From: Formosa algae
Lineage (GTDB): Bacteria; Bacteroidota; Bacteroidia; Flavobacteriales; Flavobacteriaceae
Direction: 5' to 3'
DNA: 64,000 bases
NCBI RefSeq assembly: GCF_001439665.1
Contig: NZ_LMAK01000073.1
Location: 51,063-115,062 of the forward strand
Shown here: piece by piece, positions 45,381 through 54,680 of the stretch
Layout: each line of letters starts with the position of its first letter
Numbering within the stretch: position 1 is the first letter of the stretch
Notes under the pieces: generated by a model
The model's input: the letters and a program-made list of their open reading frames with translations, nothing else
Told to the model about the DNA's origin: nothing
Database searches by the model: none
Made by a program: the position numbers and the translations under genes

Positions 45381-45414
45381 AAAAAAAGCAGTCTGTAATA
45401 GACTGCTTTTTTTT
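45381..45414. terminator. Bidirectional terminator between the purB unit and rmuC
   Basis: AAAAAAGCAGTCT and AGACTGCTTTTTT form a 13-bp stem with a 6-base loop. It separates the convergent small membrane protein gene and rmuC; its last bases touch the rmuC stop. Confidence 0.87.
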
Positions 45415-46804
45415 ATTCATTTTCTTCTAACGCCCGATTTACTATAGATTCTGGTAAGGCCTTTTTTGCCTTCGCTCCCATTTTCTTCAATTTCTCTACA
45501 CTTGTTACCAAATTACCACGACCATCTACTAATTTATTCATAGCTGCCGCATAATCTTTCTTGGCATCGTCTATTTTTTTTCCTACACCAGTAAGATCTT
45601 TAATTAACCCCTCAAATTTATCATAAAGTGAACCCGCTAGTTTAGCTATTTCTAACGCATTACGTTGTTGCTTTTCATTATTCCACATACTGTCTATGGT
45701 ACGCAAAGTTGCCAGTAAAGTGGTTGGCGTTACTATAACAATATTCTTTTCAAAAGCTTTATTATACAACGCATTATCTTCATGTAAAGCAATTGCAAAA
45801 GCAGGTTCTATAGGAATAAACATCAAGACAAAATCTGGAGATTCTATATCGTAAAGGTCTTGATAATTTTTAGCCGACAGTTGCTCCACATGTCTACGAA
45901 TAGAATTTACATGTGCTTTTAAGACTGTAGCTCTCTCCACATCGTCGTTGGCATTTACATAGCGTTCATAATCGGTTAAAGATACTTTAGAATCTATAAT
46001 CATTTTCTTACCATCAGGAAGATGTAACACCACATCCGGCAACACACGTGTGCCATCTGTACGTGTAAAATTTTGCTGAACAAAATACTCTCTATCTTTC
46101 TCTAAACCTGATTTTTCTAGTACACGTTCTAAAACCAATTCGCCCCAATTACCTTGCATTTTGCTATCCCCTTTTAAGGCACGCGTTAAATTGGACGTTT
46201 CTTTAGTCATTTGTTGATTTAAATCTTTCAAGCCTAGCAATTGCTCTTTTAAGGCTGAATGCATACTAATACTCTCCTTTTGAGAATCGTCTACTTTTTT
46301 CTCAAATCCTTGAATTTTTTCTTGAAGCGGATGTAAAATACTTTTGATGTTTTCTTTATTCTGAAGTGTAAACTTTTCAGATTTTTCTTCTAAAATTCTA
46401 TTAGCTAATAATTCAAAATCTTTACGCAATTGCTCTTGCTGCTTTACTACATCTTTTTCGCGTTGTACATTTTGATGCTGCAAATTTTCAAACTCAGAAT
46501 TTCTTCGCGTTAATTCAGTGTTTAAAAAATCTTTTTCGCGTCTAATCTCTTCACGCTGCTGTTCTATTTTTGAGATTATATCTTTTAATTCAGTTATTTT
46601 ATTGTCAAACAGTTGCTGTTGTTTTTCAGTTTCAGCTTGCCACTGCTGCTTTACATCAGAAAGTTGTTGTTGCAAGTTTGTATTACGTTCAAGCAAAGTA
46701 CTTTTTTCACCTTTACTTTTTAATTTATTAAATAGCATACCTAAATAAGCACCTATTAGAGCTGCAATTATTATGGCTAAAATGAGAATAATGTTGTCGT
46801 TCAT
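45413..46804 (-). CDS. rmuC: DNA recombination protein RmuC
   Basis: RmuC limits recombination at inverted repeats and is a predicted nuclease linked to phage and DNA damage control. The 463-residue protein has one N-terminal membrane helix (about 5-24). A long Gln/Glu/Lys coiled coil follows (about 35-200), and then the RmuC domain (about 210-430) with GNWGELVLERVLEKSGL and LPDGKKMIIDSKVSLTDY, whose D...D-x-K arrangement is a PD-(D/E)xK type. A minus-strand -7 box TATATTTG (46832-46825) lies about 20 bases upstream. Confidence 0.94.
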   Translation of the reverse strand: MNDNIILILAIIIAALIGAYLGMLFNKLKSKGEKSTLLERNTNLQQQLSDVKQQWQAETEKQQQLFDNKITELKDIISKIEQQREEIRREKDFLNTELTRRNSEFENLQHQNVQREKDVVKQQEQLRKDFELLANRILEEKSEKFTLQNKENIKSILHPLQEKIQGFEKKVDDSQKESISMHSALKEQLLGLKDLNQQMTKETSNLTRALKGDSKMQGNWGELVLERVLEKSGLEKDREYFVQQNFTRTDGTRVLPDVVLHLPDGKKMIIDSKVSLTDYERYVNANDDVERATVLKAHVNSIRRHVEQLSAKNYQDLYDIESPDFVLMFIPIEPAFAIALHEDNALYNKAFEKNIVIVTPTTLLATLRTIDSMWNNEKQQRNALEIAKLAGSLYDKFEGLIKDLTGVGKKIDDAKKDYAAAMNKLVDGRGNLVTSVEKLKKMGAKAKKALPESIVNRALEENE

Positions 46805-46878
46805 GAAATTATATTGAAATGAATCAAATATAGTGGTTTTTGAACGAAGGAAATATGAGGAACCTTGAAGATTTAATC

Positions 46879-47673
46879 CTATTTATTCACACGAAAACTC
46901 CCCGTTTCCGCATCAAACTGAATCAAATCATCAGGAAATAAAGTGCTAAACACACCTTGCTGAATGAGATTACATGGTGAATCTGACACCACATGTTCTG
47001 GCATCATTACAATCATATTATCACAAAGTTGAATGGCCAGATCGATTTCGTGTGACGAAAACAGGATGGTTTTACCCGTTTCTTTTGCTAATTTTTTAAG
47101 CAATTTTAAAGTATAAGCCTTATGATACATATCGAGATGCGTGGTGGGCTCGTCTAAAATAATTAAGTCAGTGTCTTGCGCTAGTGCACGAGAAATCATG
47201 ACTTTTTGAAGTTGTCCGTCACTCAATTCAAAACATTTCTTATGTTTCAAAGATGTTATATTTGTAAGCTCCAGCGCATGATTCACTTTCTGTAAATCTA
47301 TTTCAGATAAGGTTCCAATCCAATTGGTGTACGGCTGTCGTCCTAAAGCAACTAACTCGAATACAGATAAATTTTTCGAAGTCAGTTTTTCTGTAAACAC
47401 GATACTTAACACTTGAGCTAATGCTAAAGCATCATAAGTAGATACGTCTTTATCATTTATAAACACATGTCCACTTAAAGCCATTTGGGTGTTAGTTAGA
47501 GTACGTAACATGGTCGATTTTCCAATCCCATTTCCGCCAACTAAACCAATCAATTCTCCTTTTCCTAAAGTAATATTTATGTGCTTAGAAATAACATGGT
47601 CGTTCTTTTTAGAACGATATCCAATAGATAAATCTTCCGTTTTTAAAATGATATGTTTGGTATGTACTTTCAT
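46879..47673 (-). CDS. btuD: Vitamin B12/iron-chelate ABC transporter ATPase (BtuD-like)
   Basis: This 264-residue ATPase of the FecE/BtuD group has Walker A GGNGIGKST at about 40-48, signature ELSDGQLQKVMISRALA at about 140-156 and Walker B IILDEPTTHLD at about 163-173. It lies 1 base after the permease gene as the last member of btuF-btuC-btuD. The family handles both cobalamin and siderophores. B12 is favoured by the divergent riboswitch-controlled receptor. Confidence 0.88.
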   Translation of the reverse strand: MKVHTKHIILKTEDLSIGYRSKKNDHVISKHINITLGKGELIGLVGGNGIGKSTMLRTLTNTQMALSGHVFINDKDVSTYDALALAQVLSIVFTEKLTSKNLSVFELVALGRQPYTNWIGTLSEIDLQKVNHALELTNITSLKHKKCFELSDGQLQKVMISRALAQDTDLIILDEPTTHLDMYHKAYTLKLLKKLAKETGKTILFSSHEIDLAIQLCDNMIVMMPEHVVSDSPCNLIQQGVFSTLFPDDLIQFDAETGSFRVNK

Positions 47674-47674
47674 C

Positions 47675-48703
47675 TTAAAACATTAAATTTCGTTTTCTAA
47701 CCAATAGCCAAATCACTATTGGAGCACCAACTAAAGATGTAATTGCATTTATAGGTAAGGTATAATCGCTATTCGGAATTTGTGCAATAGTGTCGCAAAT
47801 TAGCATTATCACACTCCCAAATAAAATAACTGCAGGCAATAATATTTTATGATTAGATGTATTAAAAACCAAACGTGTTAAATGCGGAATGGCCAGACCA
47901 ATAAATGCAATCGGGCCAGCAAAAGCAGTAATAGTTCCTGCCAATAAACTTGTCGCTAAAATTATAAACAGCCGACTTTGTTTTAAATTAAGACCTAGAC
48001 TTTTAGCATAATTATCACCTAACAACAAGGTATTTAATGCTTTTATAGATGTCAAACTTAGCACTAATCCCACACTGTAAATTAGTGCAAACACACCAAC
48101 TTCTTGCCAAGACAAATTTCCTAAACTCCCAAAGCCCCAAAACACATAGCGTTGCAATTGTTCTGCCGAACTAAAATAAGATAAAACCCCAACTATAGCT
48201 CCGGTAATACTCGCAAACATGAGTCCGATAATTAAAATAGCCATAGTATCTCGCACTCTAGACGATACAATTAACACAGATAACAAAACGAGAAAACTCC
48301 CTAAACTGGCCGCAATTACCACACTCCATTTAGAAGTCATGGTAACGGCAAAAGCGCCTCCAAAAAGTCCTGAGCCTAAAACAACTAAAGCCACACCTAA
48401 ACTTGCACCGGAACTTATTCCTAATACAAAAGGACCTGCTAATGGATTTCTGAATAAGGTTTGCATAAGCAGTCCGGAAATACCTAATCCAGACCCAACA
48501 AGTAATGCTGTTATGGCTTTTGGTAATCTGTAATTCTGAATAATATACCCCCAAGATTCGTTAGAAGGCGTGCCAAATACACTTTCAAAAACACCATATA
48601 ATGGAATAGACACAGAGCCTAAACTAATGTTGATTATAAAACAACAGAGTAACAACACCGAAAGTGTAATGAACGCTTTATGATATGATTGTTGATCTGG
48701 CAA
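47675..48703 (-). CDS. btuC: Vitamin B12/iron-chelate ABC transporter permease (BtuC-like)
   Basis: This 342-residue FecCD/BtuC-type permease has about ten membrane helices. Conserved loops are GLGISGLLMQTLFRNPLAGP (about 74-93), GISSGASLG and GPIAFIGLAIPHLTR (about 265-279), the coupling region with the ATPase. It is immediately followed by the ATPase gene and preceded by the binding-protein gene with no gap, so it is the membrane pore of this importer. Confidence 0.9.
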   Translation of the reverse strand: MPDQQSYHKAFITLSVLLLCCFIINISLGSVSIPLYGVFESVFGTPSNESWGYIIQNYRLPKAITALLVGSGLGISGLLMQTLFRNPLAGPFVLGISSGASLGVALVVLGSGLFGGAFAVTMTSKWSVVIAASLGSFLVLLSVLIVSSRVRDTMAILIIGLMFASITGAIVGVLSYFSSAEQLQRYVFWGFGSLGNLSWQEVGVFALIYSVGLVLSLTSIKALNTLLLGDNYAKSLGLNLKQSRLFIILATSLLAGTITAFAGPIAFIGLAIPHLTRLVFNTSNHKILLPAVILFGSVIMLICDTIAQIPNSDYTLPINAITSLVGAPIVIWLLVRKRNLMF

Positions 48704-49858
48704 TTAATTTAATTTTTTGAAAAAGAATAAATCGTAATCTTGAAGTAATTCTGGATGACAGATTTTAATTAAATCCTTCAGTACCAAATCGGGTCTTGCT
48801 TGCCCCAATTCATAATACAAAACTCCTCCAGTGGCACCTTTAGTGTTAGACATACTATATACTTGCTTCTGTTTATAAGCATCAAATTTTGTATAATGCG
48901 TATTGGCAGATTCTAATGCTTTATAACTCCCATAAATAGATGGGTTTATCCAGATATTAGCGGCTTTAGCTTTATTAAAAACCGTTTCAAAATTTAAAGC
49001 TAGACTTCCAGCGCCTTTCGTATTCTTCCACAAATAATTAGCGTTTGCATCTTTAAGTAGTTGGGCTTCAGAACTTGTACCATTTGGCATATACCAAACA
49101 TCTTTATACATCGCACCACTAAACACACTTGGCTTTTGTTCAACTTGTTCTGCTAGTGTTTTAGCTTCCAGATATGCTGTTTCTATCTTATTATACACTA
49201 CTTCTGCTTGGTGTTCCTCTTGAAATAAAACTCCAAAAAACTTGATCCATTCTGCTTTAGCTAAAGGAGAATCTTCTACCCAATCGCCATTATAAATTAC
49301 TGGAATGTTTGCTTTCCTAATGGTTTCCATAGTATTATTATTTCCATCTATACCAAAGGCAATAACCACTTCCGGATGCAATTCTAATAAGACTTCTGTA
49401 TTTACACCTTCATTTTTTCCTAATTCTCGAATCTCTTTATTATCTATTCGAGCTCTTATTTTTTCTGAAGACACATATTGTGTTCCGGGAAAACCAATTA
49501 ATTTTTTCTCCTGTCCTAATAACTCCAATCCGGGTAAATGTGTGGTAGATGTCACGACAATACGCTCTATTGGCACAGGAATAATAGCGTCGAAATCTTC
49601 AGAATTTAGCGAAACGTTTTCAGATTTTGTTTTATCGACTAAAGCATATGTATACGTCTGATCGGCATTTGGCCACGGACTATAAATTTCTAAAACTTTA
49701 TAATTTTCAAATGTTTTAACAGAGAAACCTTTAGCATGTTTTAAGGATAAAGCAACACTTTTTACGGCGACTTCTTGTTGTGTTTTGGTCTCGTTTTTAC
49801 AACTAAGAACCATTACAAAAAACACTAAACATAAAGACTTTAACTGAAGATTTTTCAT
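48704..49858 (-). CDS. btuF: Vitamin B12/iron-chelate ABC transporter binding lipoprotein (BtuF-like)
   Basis: This 384-residue lipoprotein (lipobox VLSC, Cys20) has two PBP-type lobes joined by a long helix, as in BtuF/FhuD. Signature parts are RIVVTSTTHLPGLELLG (about 93-109) and VLLELHPEVVIAFG (about 149-162). It delivers the ligand to the BtuC-like permease. Its 3' end abuts the permease gene directly. A full promoter lies 80-107 bases upstream, and the leader has no room for a riboswitch. Confidence 0.88.
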   Translation of the reverse strand: MKNLQLKSLCLVFFVMVLSCKNETKTQQEVAVKSVALSLKHAKGFSVKTFENYKVLEIYSPWPNADQTYTYALVDKTKSENVSLNSEDFDAIIPVPIERIVVTSTTHLPGLELLGQEKKLIGFPGTQYVSSEKIRARIDNKEIRELGKNEGVNTEVLLELHPEVVIAFGIDGNNNTMETIRKANIPVIYNGDWVEDSPLAKAEWIKFFGVLFQEEHQAEVVYNKIETAYLEAKTLAEQVEQKPSVFSGAMYKDVWYMPNGTSSEAQLLKDANANYLWKNTKGAGSLALNFETVFNKAKAANIWINPSIYGSYKALESANTHYTKFDAYKQKQVYSMSNTKGATGGVLYYELGQARPDLVLKDLIKICHPELLQDYDLFFFKKLN

Positions 49859-49937
49859 TATCTAATCATTTTAAAACGCATGAATACCGCTGTTAAATAC
49901 CGAATACAAAGTTTGAAATTTAACAGTAAAAACACTT

Positions 49938-49965
49938 CAAATGTAAGCATATAAAATTCAGACAA
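49938..49965 (-). promoter_or_regulatory. Promoter of the btuF-btuC-btuD operon
   Basis: On the minus strand TTG (49965-49963), 17 bases, TACATTTG (49945-49938), a full consensus match. The predicted leader to the btuF ATG is about 70 bases. Confidence 0.62.
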
Positions 49966-50063
49966 AATAAAATAGTTCATTTTTTTAATCTCGCTTGTTT
50001 ATCAAAAAACAAAATCTGCAATACAAAAATGTAGGTTTTATATTCCAATTATAATAAAAACCT

Positions 50064-50071
50064 TATTTTTG
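50064..50071 (+). promoter_or_regulatory. -7 box before the cobalamin riboswitch
   Basis: TATTTTTG ends where the riboswitch begins, so transcription would start within the first few bases of the aptamer. No TTG was found at the usual spacing. Confidence 0.5.
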
Positions 50072-50073
50072 AT

Positions 50074-50290
50074 CCGAATTTTGGTTCATATCATTTTTTA
50101 GTGATGGATTAAATGGGAATTGAGTGCAAATCTCAAACTGTTCCCGCAACTGTAATCTTAGTTTTGCTTTGCAAAATGCTTGTTATTAAAACTTCATTAT
50201 ACCACTGATTTTAATTTAAAATTGGGAAGGTAAATAACAAGACGAAAGTCAGGAGACCTGCCAAATTCTGCTTATTAAATCGACTTTCGG
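50074..50290 (+). ncRNA. Cobalamin riboswitch
   Basis: The leader has the conserved cobalamin aptamer elements in order: GGGAA (50115-50119), the GTGCAAATC segment (50124-50132), CCCGCAACTGTAA (50143-50155), CCACTG, GGGAAGG (50224-50230) and the B12 box with CAGGAGACCTGCC (50250-50262). It precedes the TonB-dependent receptor gene. Segment 50282-50289 (GACTTTCG) can pair with CGAAAGTC (50243-50250), and the overlapping TTCGG (50286-50290) with CCGAA (50074-50078). Repression of btuB by adenosylcobalamin is the expected action. Confidence 0.92.
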
Positions 50291-50309
50291 GCAAAGAGTC
50301 TTAAGATAT

Positions 50310-52142
50310 ATGAAAGAAAAACTAATCGTCCAATTATTATTTGCTACGTGTTTCCCTGCGATTCTCGTTGCGCAAACAGATTCTATTCAAAAATTAGAAG
50401 AAGTTTACATTACTGCAGATGCGCAATTGAAGGCTTTTAGTAATTCGCAGACGGTTTTAGTGTTAACAGATAGTGTTATTTCTAAAAATCAGCCATCTTT
50501 AACGGCTTTATTAAATTATAACACGCCCATATTTTTTAAAGAGAATGGTTTAGGTATGGTGTCTTCCCCTGCTTTTAGAGGTACAACAGCCCAACAAACA
50601 GCCGTAGTTTGGAATGGTATAAACATCAACTCCCAACTTAACGGACAAACAGATTTTAACACCTTAAACACCTCAGATTTTAATGCCATTAGTGTAAGAA
50701 GTGGTGGTGGAAGTGTGATTTACGGTAGCGGTGCTATTGGCGGAAGTATTCATTTAAACAATGTATTTAATTACACCGAAGGTTTTACCAATACCATAAA
50801 AAGTAGTTATGGAAGTTTTAATACCCTACAACTTAATTATAATGGTAACATTACCGTTAATAATTTAAGTGCCAATATAGGAATTAGTAGAAATAGCTCT
50901 GACAATGATTATGATTATGTTGATTCTGACGACTCTAATCAAAATGGAGATTTTTACAATACCAGTTTAAATGCCAATATAAGTTACCGCTTAAACCAAA
51001 ATAACCTACTCAAGTTCTACTCGTATATATATGATGGTGAACGTCATTTTTCTTTAATAAATGCCAACGAAACACCAACTAAATACAAAGATTTTAATAC
51101 AAGACACTTATTAGAATGGGATGCGTTCTATTCTAAAATAACCTCTAAGTTTAAACTAGCATACATAACGGAAGAATACAAATACTTCTCGAATACAGCT
51201 TCAGATATTTACAGTTACGGACAAGTAAATTCTATTATTGCGAAATACGATTTTACCTATAATCCATCAGAAGACATTACTATAAATGCTATCGCAGATG
51301 CTACGCAAAATAAAGGTGAAGGCTCCAGTATTGTTCAAGAAGAAAGAAATATTGCCAGCTTTAATCTCTTATTTAAACAGCAATTAACACCTTGGTTTTT
51401 ATATGAATTAGGTTTGCGACAAGAAATCACAAATAATTATAACAGTCCATTTTTATACAACTTAGGGCTTCAATTTCAAGTCAGCTCCCTCTATTCTATT
51501 ACAGTTAACGGTTCTAAAAATTTCAGAATCCCCACATTTAATGATTTATATTGGGAAGACAGTGGCAATCCCGATTTAAAACCTGAAAGTTCTTATCAGG
51601 CAGAAATAGGAAATCACCTCGCTTTAAAACATACTAAACTTTCTGTAACGGCATATTATAACGATATTACCGATATGATTCGCTGGTTACCAAACGGTTC
51701 TATTTGGCAACCTAGCAATACAGACCATGTAATAACTTATGGACTGGAAGGTGTTTTGAATTATTCCAGAACGGTTAACGACCACACATTTAGTTTTAAT
51801 AGTACGTATGCATATACCATTTCTGAAAATCAAGAGACTAAAAAACAGCTTACTTATGTCCCTTATCATAAAGCGACAGCTAGTTTAGGCTACAGCTTTA
51901 AAAACTTATCGGCGTTCTACCAATGGTTGTATGTTGGCAAAGTGTTTACCACAACAGATAACCTTTCTAGATATTCTATAGACGATTATCACCTCTCAAA
52001 TATAGGTATAGATTACAACTTTAATACCACCTTTACATTAGGAGGAAAACTTAACAATATTTGGAACACAAATTATAAAAGTGGTTCTAACAGATATATG
52101 CCCGGACGAAATTTTTCAATTAACTTAAACATAAACATTTAA
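50310..52142 (+). CDS. btuB: TonB-dependent vitamin B12 receptor (BtuB-like)
   Basis: This 610-residue outer membrane receptor has a signal peptide cleaved at about 21 (PAILVAQ) and a TonB-box-like LEEVYITA at about 28-35. The plug domain spans about 40-150 (FRGTTAQQTAVVWNGINI, SGGGSVIYGSGAIGGSIHL). A 22-strand barrel ends in a final strand FSINLNINI. It is short for the family, close to E. coli BtuB. The cobalamin riboswitch directly upstream makes B12 or a corrinoid the substrate. The propeller lipoprotein gene follows after 10 bases. Confidence 0.93.
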   Translation: MKEKLIVQLLFATCFPAILVAQTDSIQKLEEVYITADAQLKAFSNSQTVLVLTDSVISKNQPSLTALLNYNTPIFFKENGLGMVSSPAFRGTTAQQTAVVWNGININSQLNGQTDFNTLNTSDFNAISVRSGGGSVIYGSGAIGGSIHLNNVFNYTEGFTNTIKSSYGSFNTLQLNYNGNITVNNLSANIGISRNSSDNDYDYVDSDDSNQNGDFYNTSLNANISYRLNQNNLLKFYSYIYDGERHFSLINANETPTKYKDFNTRHLLEWDAFYSKITSKFKLAYITEEYKYFSNTASDIYSYGQVNSIIAKYDFTYNPSEDITINAIADATQNKGEGSSIVQEERNIASFNLLFKQQLTPWFLYELGLRQEITNNYNSPFLYNLGLQFQVSSLYSITVNGSKNFRIPTFNDLYWEDSGNPDLKPESSYQAEIGNHLALKHTKLSVTAYYNDITDMIRWLPNGSIWQPSNTDHVITYGLEGVLNYSRTVNDHTFSFNSTYAYTISENQETKKQLTYVPYHKATASLGYSFKNLSAFYQWLYVGKVFTTTDNLSRYSIDDYHLSNIGIDYNFNTTFTLGGKLNNIWNTNYKSGSNRYMPGRNFSINLNINI

Positions 52143-52152
52143 TTATTACACT

Positions 52153-53211
52153 ATGAAACAGATACACAAATTTTTTGCCATTGCTTTTGCTAGTGCAGCA
52201 CTTTTTAGCTCTTGTAGCGAAGACAGCGATGATATTGACATTGCAACAGGAGATTACGATAACGGATATTTAGTATTGAACGAAGGACAATTTGGTTCTG
52301 CAGGTACTGCTGGTATTAGTTTTGTTGGAGAAGATAAAGTTCTTGAAAATGATGTGTACACGACAGTAAACCCTACTGCTGCCGACCTAGGAAACGCTTT
52401 ACAAAACATCTTTTTTGATGATGATAACGCATACATTATTTCTGGAACAGCCAATCAAGTTACTGTTGTAGATCGTTATACCTTAACTTACAAAGCCACA
52501 ATAAGCACAAATTTTGACAACCCAAGATATGGAGCTATTGCCGATGGTAAAGCGTATGTTACAAATTCTGCAGGATATACTTTAGGAGCAGAAGATGACT
52601 TTGTTACGGTTATCGATTTATCTGATTATTCTACAACAACATTTGCTATGGAAAATGCAAACAAAGTGATTGAAGAAGATGACATGATTTATTTCGCTAA
52701 TGGATATTATGGTAGCGGAAATGAAGTTACTGTTTTAAATCCAAGTACAGGAACCACTACAGTAATTGACCTAGGCACAGGAAACACACCTAATTCTATT
52801 GCAGAAGAAGATGATGCACTTTATGTATTAACGTCTAATTATGATGGAACATCTTATATTTATGAGATAAGCACATCTTCAAACACAATTACAGATACTA
52901 TTGAATTATCATCGTATGTATCAAGTCCGCAACAATTAACAATAGAAAACGATACGTTTTACTTTACAGATTCTACAAGTGTATATGCTATGGATCTTAA
53001 CGGTACAACACCTTCAGAAGTTTTAACCTATACTTCTACTTCAGATTATGGTGCGATGTACGGTTTTGCTGTAGAAGACGACACGATTTATATTGCAGAT
53101 GCTGGAGATTTTGCTTCTGCAGGAACAACTTACGAGTATTCTTTAACAGGAACATTATTAAACACGTATACAGTAGGTATTGCTCCAAACGGTTTTTATT
53201 TTAATGACTAA
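52153..53211 (+). CDS. Surface beta-propeller lipoprotein (DUF5074, BtuG-like)
   Basis: This 352-residue lipoprotein has lipobox LFSSC (Cys21). The acidic segment SEDSDD follows, matching the export signal that sends Bacteroidota lipoproteins to the cell surface. The rest is a set of four-stranded repeats of the YncE/DUF5074 propeller type, with repeated units such as ADGKAYVTNSAG, EDDMIYFANGY, EDDALYVLTSN and EDDTIYIADAG. In Bacteroides, BtuG of this fold sits on BtuB and captures B12 with very high affinity. The gene position directly after btuB under the riboswitch supports that role. Confidence 0.8.
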   Translation: MKQIHKFFAIAFASAALFSSCSEDSDDIDIATGDYDNGYLVLNEGQFGSAGTAGISFVGEDKVLENDVYTTVNPTAADLGNALQNIFFDDDNAYIISGTANQVTVVDRYTLTYKATISTNFDNPRYGAIADGKAYVTNSAGYTLGAEDDFVTVIDLSDYSTTTFAMENANKVIEEDDMIYFANGYYGSGNEVTVLNPSTGTTTVIDLGTGNTPNSIAEEDDALYVLTSNYDGTSYIYEISTSSNTITDTIELSSYVSSPQQLTIENDTFYFTDSTSVYAMDLNGTTPSEVLTYTSTSDYGAMYGFAVEDDTIYIADAGDFASAGTTYEYSLTGTLLNTYTVGIAPNGFYFND

Positions 53212-53230
53212 TCCCAAATCGGTCATTAAT

Positions 53231-53265
53231 AAAAAAAGGCTGCCAATAATTGGCAGTCTTTTATT
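53231..53265. terminator. Bidirectional terminator between the B12 operon and glyA
   Basis: AGGCTGCCAA (53237-53246) and TTGGCAGTCT (53250-53259) form a stem with one G-T pair. An A-run lies before it and T-rich bases after it. It lies between convergent genes. Confidence 0.8.
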
Positions 53266-53294
53266 TTTATCTATATAAGGTATTATGCAATGTC

Positions 53295-54569
53295 TTAAGA
53301 CACAAATAAAGGTCTATCTGCCATAAGTGCATTCACTTTAGTCGCAACCGCTTCTAATACAGATTCGTCTTCAAGGTTTAAAATCACCTCATCTACTAAA
53401 TCTACAATAGTTTGCATATCGTCTTCTTTTAACCCTCTAGTTGTAATGGCTGCAGCACCAATACGAATACCAGATGTTACAAATGGAGACTTATCATCAA
53501 AAGGCACCATGTTTTTGTTTACCGTAATTTCTGCTTTTACTAAAGCTTCTTCTGCTTGTTTTCCAGAAACATTTTTATTTCTTAAATCAATAAGCATCAT
53601 ATGGTTATCTGTACCACCAGAAATAATATTATACTCTTTTGCTACAAATGCTTCAGCTAAGGCTGCTGCATTTTTCTTTACTTGTAGCATATAAGTCAGG
53701 TACTCGTCTGTCAAAGCTTCACCAAAAGCAATTGCTTTAGCAGCAATAATGTGTTCTAAAGGTCCACCTTGATTTCCTGGGAATACCGCAGAATCAAATA
53801 AAGAAGACATTTTTCTTTTGTTTCCATTTTTAAGTGTAATTCCGAAAGGGTTATCAAAATCTTCACCCATCATAATCATACCACCACGTGGTCCTCTTAA
53901 TGTTTTATGAGTTGTTGTTGTTACAACATGACAATGAGGAATTGGATCGTTTAAAATTCCTTTTGCAATTAATCCTGCAGGATGAGAAATATCTGCCATT
54001 AAAATTGCACCTACACTATCTGCTATAACACGGAAACGTTTAAAATCGATATCACGAGAATAGGCAGAAGCACCGGCAATAATTAACTTTGGTTGTTCTT
54101 TAGTTGCTATCTCTTGAATTTTATCATAGTTTAAAATTCCTGTTTCTTGTTCTACACCGTAAAATGTTGGATTGTATAATTTTCCTGAAAAATTTACAGG
54201 AGAACCGTGAGTTAAATGTCCACCATGAGATAAATCGAAACCTAAAATTTTATCACCTGGTTTTAAACACGCAGCAAAAACGGCTGTATTAGCCTGACTT
54301 CCAGAGTGTGGTTGCACATTTACATAGGCAGCTCCAAAAAGGGCTTTAGCACGATCAATCGCGATTTGCTCTACTTCATCAACAATCTCACAACCACCAT
54401 AGTAGCGTTTTCCAGGATAGCCTTCAGCATATTTATTAGTTAAAACAGAACCTGCAGCTTCCATTACTTGGTCGCTTACAAAGTTTTCTGAAGCAATTAA
54501 CTCTAAACCATGTAATTGGCGTTGTTTTTCTGCTTCTATTAATTCAAAAATTTGTTCGTCGCGTTGCAT
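53295..54569 (-). CDS. glyA: Serine hydroxymethyltransferase
   Basis: GlyA converts serine and tetrahydrofolate to glycine and 5,10-methylenetetrahydrofolate using PLP. The 424-residue protein has [12 protein letters not shown] at about 22-33, [11 protein letters not shown] at about 88-98 and the PLP-lysine block [15 protein letters not shown] at about 220-234. I chose the ATG at 54569 (MQRDEQIF); an ATG one codon earlier is equally possible. The frame is open another 39 codons, but the promoter at 54596-54629 would lie inside that stretch, which argues against a longer protein. Confidence 0.95.
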   Translation of the reverse strand: MQRDEQIFELIEAEKQRQLHGLELIASENFVSDQVMEAAGSVLTNKYAEGYPGKRYYGGCEIVDEVEQIAIDRAKALFGAAYVNVQPHSGSQANTAVFAACLKPGDKILGFDLSHGGHLTHGSPVNFSGKLYNPTFYGVEQETGILNYDKIQEIATKEQPKLIIAGASAYSRDIDFKRFRVIADSVGAILMADISHPAGLIAKGILNDPIPHCHVVTTTTHKTLRGPRGGMIMMGEDFDNPFGITLKNGNKRKMSSLFDSAVFPGNQGGPLEHIIAAKAIAFGEALTDEYLTYMLQVKKNAAALAEAFVAKEYNIISGGTDNHMMLIDLRNKNVSGKQAEEALVKAEITVNKNMVPFDDKSPFVTSGIRIGAAAITTRGLKEDDMQTIVDLVDEVILNLEDESVLEAVATKVNALMADRPLFVS

Positions 54570-54595
54570 CATTATAATTATCGTTAAAAATTCCT

Positions 54596-54629
54596 CAAAA
54601 ATAACAAATAGATTAGTTAAATACATCAA
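54596..54629 (-). promoter_or_regulatory. Promoter of glyA
   Basis: On the minus strand TTG (54629-54627), 23 bases, TATTTTTG (54603-54596). The spacing is at the long end of the Bacteroidota range. It predicts a leader of about 20 bases. Confidence 0.5.
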
Positions 54630-54635
54630 AAAACA

Positions 54636-54643
54636 TATATTTG
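54636..54643 (+). promoter_or_regulatory. -7 box of fahA
   Basis: TATATTTG, a perfect Bacteroidota -7 element, lies 37 bases before the fahA ATG. No clear TTG is found upstream at the usual spacing. Confidence 0.5.
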
Positions 54644-54680
54644 AATAGAATTTATTAAACAAACAATTAACAATTATACT

